A stretch of DNA of 64,000 bases from Atrichornis clamosus. Taxonomy: Eukaryota; Chordata; Aves; Passeriformes; Menuridae. The notes beneath the pieces were generated by a model that did no database searches, was not told where the DNA came from, and saw nothing but the letters and a program-made list of their open reading frames with translations. Position 1 is the stretch's first letter, and every line of letters starts with the position of its first letter. A program made the translations under genes and the position numbers. The DNA lies in the NCBI GenBank assembly GCA_013400975.1, contig WBMZ01005367.1:62001-126000 (forward strand), given 5' to 3'. Of this stretch, positions 59,401 through 64,000 are shown one piece after another.

Positions 59401-61278
59401 TTATGTACTTTTGAAATGTATAGAGAAAATTTATTCCAATACTTCTGTATTGTGAGAAGTTTTAATTTTTTCCCCTTTTCTTCCCATGTTATCCAGAAGG
59501 ATTGAAAGGTAGAAGAGCAGGATCTGTGAAGGTTGGAAAGGTAGAAGAGCAGGATCTGTGAAAGTGTCCCTGTTTCCAGTTTTCCAAGTGGAAGGAGTGT
59601 TAAATGTAATATTTACCAATGACTAAACATAAGTATATGGCCCATTTTGTACTTTTTGTTGCCTCTTTGGCTGTTACAGGAATTTGCAAGTGACACAGGA
59701 GGTTGATATTGGGACCCTGATGTGCCCCACTTTGATTTCAGTATGGCCAGAACTATACTAAGACTGTAGACTTTAACCCTGACAGAAAAAAACTGCTTTT
59801 ATGTGTGATGCGTTGTGTATACATTATTCCTTAGAACTGAGTGTTGGTCAGCTAGTAGTTGGTTCAGATCTTTGGGTATGGATTAGTCTTCCCTTCTCAG
59901 TTACAGACTTCATTTAGTTTCTGTCTTCAGTTGCAAAAATTACAGAAACTTCCAGTGCTTCCAAAACTTGGTCACTTATGAGAGCTGTTTATGAGGAGGT
60001 GAATGGAGTGAAGTGGTAAGAAAATTAAGTAAATACAGATTCATTTATTTTTCTTCTCTCACGCATTCTGCCTATGTACTAAGGACTGTGCCTCATGTAA
60101 GTCAAAAGGAAACACAGTGCTTTGCTAGTACTTTGTATGTAAACATAGTTATATTTTATACTGTTAAAGAACACCATTCCTTAATTTCCACCTAAAACAG
60201 GTAAACTACCAAGGAATTTGTAAATTGCTATGGTGTTACAGTTCTTCATGAAGCACCTTCCATGTTAGAGAAAGTTTGGTTCTCAGTCCAACATTTTTCT
60301 GCTTAGGAAGAGATAAGAGCTGATTTTTTTATAGTCATCCATCATAGCTTCTGGACTCAGACTGTGTGGGTGGAGAGTGAGCTGAGACTTTCAAGTAGTG
60401 AGTTTAGATTTGTATGCCTTAAGGGTATCGACATAAATTATATTTCAATTTTATAAACAGAAGGCTGCTGCTCAAAATAGCCTAACACTGAAGTTCTGCT
60501 GTTTTTAATAGGAGTTTGATCACTTCTTAGCCACCAAGTTTGCCACAGTGAAGCGATACGGTGGTGAGGGAGCAGAGAGCATGATGGGCTTCTTCCACGA
60601 GCTGTTCAAGATGTGCGCGTACAGCGGGGTGACGGATATCATCATTGGAATGCCCCATCGGGGGAGACTCAACCTGCTCGCAGGCTTACTTCAGCTTCCA
60701 CCTGAGGTAAGAGATTTATAGTCTCATGGGAAGTTGCTTGATGCCTGGTTTATTTGCAGTAGAATAAACTCCCTAAAGTTTGTCACCATTGTAAATGCTG
60801 GAGCAATGAAAAAGCTAACTGTGTAAGAGTGTTTTCCCTTCCTGTCGACACGTCAGCCAGCTGTCCACAGGAGACTGTTTAAAAGAACTCTAATGAAGGG
60901 CTTTATGTGCTGTTACCAAAAGCATCCTTGCATTTTCAGGAGAGTGTTTTTCTTTTAACATGTCAGTGAATCAGAAAAGGGTTTTAACCAAATCTTGTTT
61001 CCCTGCAGCTCATGTTCCGCAAGATGCGTGGTTTGAGTGAGTTTCCAGAGAATTCAGCAGCCATTGGGGATGTTCTTTCCCACCTGACATCTTCTGTAGA
61101 TCTCGACTTCGGCTCCCACAGGCCTGTGCATGTCACCTTGCTGCCCAACCCCTCACACTTAGAGGCAATTAACCCAGTGGCTGTGGGCAAGACACGGGGA
61201 AGGCAACAGACTCTACTTGATGGAGATTACTCCCCAGAGAGCTCTGCACAGCCTGGGGACAAAGTTATTTGCCTGCAG
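56110..61278 (+). CDS. DHTKD1: DHTKD1, 2-oxoadipate dehydrogenase E1 (5' part, exons 1-5)
   Basis: DHTKD1 is the thiamine-diphosphate-dependent E1 component of the mitochondrial 2-oxoadipate dehydrogenase complex in lysine, hydroxylysine and tryptophan breakdown; it decarboxylates 2-oxoadipate on the way to glutaryl-CoA. Five exons (160, 156, 212, 195, 270 nt; 993 nt, 331 codons of about 919 in human) keep frame at every junction. Residues about 1-25 form an Arg/Ala-rich, acid-poor presequence typical of mitochondrial import, followed by the family signature [14 protein letters not shown]. Later come [51 protein letters not shown] and [19 protein letters not shown], all shared with the OGDH-like E1 family. 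The gene is cut by the window edge; the next exon (HGDASF motif) was not found before 64000. It is head to head with UPF2. Confidence 0.97.
56270..58000 (+). other. DHTKD1: DHTKD1 intron 1
   Basis: 1.7 kb. The 5' part is the tail of the CpG island, then a CR1 3' end (56597-56790). The overlapping minus-strand frames at 57497-58100 are unconvincing, since they overlap exon 2 antisense and resemble no family. Confidence 0.85.
56597..56790 (+). mobile_element. CR1 LINE 3'-end fragment
   Basis: GTAGCAGGTTGCCCAAGGAG, CCATCCCTGGCAGTGTTCAA, AGCCAGGTTGGATAAGGC, GGTCTTTAAGGTCCCTCCAA and the tail ATTCTATGATTCCATGATT. Plus orientation, sense to DHTKD1. Confidence 0.93.
58001..58156 (+). CDS. DHTKD1: DHTKD1 exon 2
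   Basis: 156 nt. Acceptor TTTTTAG, donor GTAAAT. Encodes [28 protein letters not shown] and ...[12 protein letters not shown]. Confidence 0.96.
58638..58849 (+). CDS. DHTKD1: DHTKD1 exon 3
   Basis: 212 nt. Acceptor CCACCAG, donor GTACCT. Encodes [33 protein letters not shown] and ...[14 protein letters not shown]. Confidence 0.96.
59504..59563. repeat. Tandem duplication, 32-bp period
   Basis: Two adjacent copies; each starts GAAAGGTAGAAGAGCAGGAT and continues with CTGTGAA. The second copy is truncated near its end. Intronic, in DHTKD1 intron 3. Confidence 0.88.
60512..60706 (+). CDS. DHTKD1: DHTKD1 exon 4
   Basis: 195 nt. Acceptor TTTTTAATAG, donor GTAAGA. Encodes [32 protein letters not shown] and [18 protein letters not shown], including the conserved HRGRLN motif of OGDH-type E1 enzymes. 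It has no ATG-initiated frame of its own over 60 codons and was found by homology and splice sites. Confidence 0.96.
60707..61008 (+). other. DHTKD1: DHTKD1 intron 4
   Basis: 302 nt, normal GT-AG intron with a pyrimidine tract before the acceptor; nothing else seen. Confidence 0.9.
61009..61278 (+). CDS. DHTKD1: DHTKD1 exon 5
   Basis: 270 nt. Acceptor TTTCCCTGCAG, donor GTATTT. Encodes [37 protein letters not shown] and [18 protein letters not shown], ending ...DKVICLQ. Confidence 0.97.
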
Positions 61279-64000
61279 GTATTTTGCACACAATTTGTAA
61301 TTGATCTTTGTAAGACTTGCTGGATTAGAATGTGAACAGGAGAGTGTATATATAATTATCAAACAAAACTGAATTAATGTATGAGGTCAAGAACTGGGAG
61401 CCTCTTTATGGGGAAAGATAAGGGCAAGGAAGATTTCTGGGTGGCATGTATGATGATGCTGACATTTAAACAACTGCGCTTCTCAGATTTCTGAAGAACT
61501 GATTCTGATACCTTCCTTTATTTTAATAATACTCTGCATTGAGAGCCACGTGTGCCTTTCCTCATAGACCACTTTTGCATTTAAACCACTACTGGAAGCC
61601 TCCTTTCAAATCAGTGGGTTTGGAGAAGAGCTGTCAACAAGGTTGCAAAATGTTCAGGAGGATTTAGAAGTCATTTTGTCATGAGACTGTTGAAGACTCT
61701 GCTAGAATTAGTTTTTACTTCTTGAACTGACTTGTATATCTATAGAAGCAATCCTAAATAATTCCTTGATAAATTTTCTTCTCTTGCATTGAATTAAACT
61801 TGGAAAAACAAGTGAGTCGAACTCTTAACATTATAAAGTCAGGAGTAAAAACAAGTCGGGCAGAAATGTTCTGTAAAGTATAATAAACACAGAGGAAGTT
61901 ATATGTAGAAGTAAAAACTTACTTCCGTTAAAAAAATGTTTTGCATCCTTCTGGGAGGGTGTGGATATTGAGAAAAAGCAGAAATGAGAATGCAAAATAC
62001 TCTAGGCAAGTCAGGGTTCTTAGTTTTTTATTTAAAAAAAAGTCTTAAGGGCATGCAAGTGAAGGTAGCTTTTGTGGCCCATTGTGTCTCCGTTTTTCAG
62101 TGCAGTTACTTCAGTTAGTTTGAGAAGATGCTGTTGTTTCTTAGATCCCCTCTTGCCCATAATGTTAGATCCTCACTATGTAGTAATGAAAGTATTGCGA
62201 CTCTTCAAAGATTCTTCAGGATAAATGGACCTTCCAAGAAACAATTAACTTTCTGGGTTTTGTAGGGGTAAGTGATAGGGAAGATTGCATAGCAGAGAAG
62301 AAAAACATTTAATTCTGTGCTAGACACCTCCATGTTAGTAAACTGACTCAAAGTATTCCTAAAAGGAAGAAAATGTATAATATAACATTAATGTCATTAC
62401 TTGTGATTGTATCTTTAAGAGGTCCAAGAGTTGAGTTGAAAAAAGGCAAATTTTTAATTGTAACTGTTAAATGCTCTCATTCAGCTAACTGAGAAGAAAG
62501 AGATGAAAGCAGACACCTTGTGTTTCAGAATCTTGGAAGTTTCTCTTTGGGCTTTCAGTTTTTACAGTGCTTTCTCTTGAGAAGTATACGTGTAGACACT
62601 GAATTGAGGTTAATACTGTCATTTGTTCTATTCTTTCACTAACCTCAGTGCCAGAGCTTGAGGGAAGACGAGTAAAGGTCAGTTAAGGTGCCAGTGTCTG
62701 TGGTGAGGCTCGTTGTCCAGGGTCTGAAGATCTGGAACTGCAGTGTGCTCAGAATTTATAAGGGTTATAAAACTCTTGTTGGTTAACTACCATGGACACC
62801 TCTGCAATGTTTAATTGTCCATCTCTGCTGGAGAGTGGTTTATTTTTCACCTTCTCACATACCTTAACTCCACTTCCTGGACATCAAGCAACTACTGATG
62901 TTTATGATTTGAACTGAGATCTGAGAATAAGATCTCCCAGAAATAAATTCCACTCTCAGGGTCACTGGTGAATTAAACTTGATTATGATCTTGGTTTTAT
63001 GTTTTTTGCTAATGCAGCCCAGAAAAAAATCTGTCCTAGCAAAAACTGTCTCCATCTTTTTGGTAGAATGAGTAAAATCTTATCTGCACCACAGGTATTG
63101 AATCCTCTGGAATCCCTTGAAATGCATATGAAGAGTCTTGTGTAGTTGGATAGACACACTGTCTGTAGGCTTTAATGCTTTGGGATGTGTTAAAGGCCAT
63201 AAAGTTCTCTCAGATGTTTTAGGGTCTTCACTCAAATGCTATCACCGAGATATGTAGCCTTCTTAGGCAGCAGAAGAAATCAGGAGGGAAAAGTGACAAT
63301 CCAACACTTCAGGAACAAGTGTAGCATCGTAAGGGATAGAGTGGGGATGCTGGGTTGTCTCTCTTGCAGTAGTTACCTTGTTTTTCCGTGATACCTCTTA
63401 AAAATCTACATTAGAGTGGTATAAAACCCAGTGCTGCCATTTCACCAGTTGATTGCACCTCTATTATCTTCCAGGTGTACTTGCACCTCAGTAGTCTTTT
63501 AAGGCTTGAAACCACTATGCCACAGCTAGAAAGCAGAACTGTCATCTGGTTTCATAAAGAAAGTCGATCAGTCTGCATAGTGACAGTCTGCAAAGGATTG
63601 AGTCTGCATTTTGAGGAAGCTGTGGTCATATTCAGCAATGGATATAAATCTCCAGTTTGAAAACATTGAAATGCTAGATGATACTCCAGTATCTCTAGCC
63701 TTTTTTTAAACCTTAGTTGGATATCACAGCATTCTCCCCTCCGTGTCCAAACTAATTTTTTTATTTGCAACATTTATTTGCTATTGCTATTTTGACATGT
63801 AACTAAAAACTTAGGTTTTATTTCCTTCTGAGACTTTTTGGTTTTGAGTGCTTCCACTCGGTTCATTTTCCACTTGTTTTTTCCTGTTGTGTCTGTTCTT
63901 GTCTGTTTGGTAAGGTGGGAATAGGTGTAAATCCCAGTTCAGCAGCATTTAACTTCAGCAAAGGTGTAGTGAGTGCTGTGGTGAGTGGCTCCCTTTGTTC
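61279..64000 (+). other. DHTKD1: DHTKD1 intron 5 (incomplete)
   Basis: At least 2.7 kb of intron. I looked for the exon encoding the conserved HGDASFCGQG segment and did not find it, so intron 5 continues past the window. Short frames on both strands (for example 63475-63773) look random. Confidence 0.8.

Larger units (their letters stand above)
58157..60511 (+). other. DHTKD1: DHTKD1 introns 2 and 3 (interrupted by exon 3)
   Basis: Intron 2 (58157-58637) and intron 3 (58850-60511) flank exon 3. Intron 3 contains a 32-bp tandem duplication at 59504-59563. No other feature recognised. Confidence 0.85.

Noticed and set aside
1..64000. CRISPR arrays, operons, tRNA or rRNA genes, bacterial elements
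   Set aside because: Nothing of these kinds was seen; gene structure and repeats are those of a bird nuclear genome.

Overview
The window is vertebrate nuclear DNA, almost certainly from a bird. The protein genes are split into GT-AG exons. The interspersed repeats are mostly CR1 LINE fragments, whose 3' ends carry the typical avian 'ATTCTATGATTC'-like tail. There is also an LTR resembling the avian solo LTRs that start TGTGCTGG and end CACAACA. No bacterial, phage or CRISPR features are present, and almost all ATG-to-stop frames longer than 60 codons are chance frames in introns or shadows of exons.

Two genes lie head to head. Positions 1-51000 (minus strand) hold UPF2, the nonsense-mediated mRNA decay (NMD) adaptor. 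Twenty coding exons (numbered 2-21) were resolved to the base. They sum to 3806 nt, about 1269 residues, and the reading phase is consistent across every junction. A non-coding exon 1 sits in a CpG-rich promoter near 50.8-51.3 kb. The 3' end (positions 1-4047) is not fully resolved: either exon 21 runs directly into an in-frame TAG, or it splices to a small terminal exon.

Positions 56110-64000 (plus strand) hold the 5' part of DHTKD1, the mitochondrial 2-oxoadipate dehydrogenase E1 subunit. Five exons (993 nt, 331 codons) are present; the rest, including most of the catalytic core, lies beyond the window. The head-to-head UPF2/DHTKD1 order is the same as I recall for the human 10p14 locus. 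The two genes have unrelated functions (mRNA surveillance; lysine/tryptophan catabolism).

The 5 kb between the promoters contains two similar CR1 copies in inverted orientation, each with its 5'-truncated end against one of the two CpG islands, plus another CR1 nested between them. UPF2 intron 2 carries the LTR. UPF2 intron 1 carries older CR1 sequence and a second small CpG-rich patch. Other introns hold short CR1 scraps and simple repeats. I found no novel multi-gene system. The most interesting items are regulatory: a 10-codon upstream ORF created by joining UPF2 exons 1 and 2 and ending 4 nt before the main ATG, a cluster of CRE half-sites in an 18-bp palindrome beside the UPF2 promoter, and a CR1 that appears to form part of the DHTKD1 proximal promoter.
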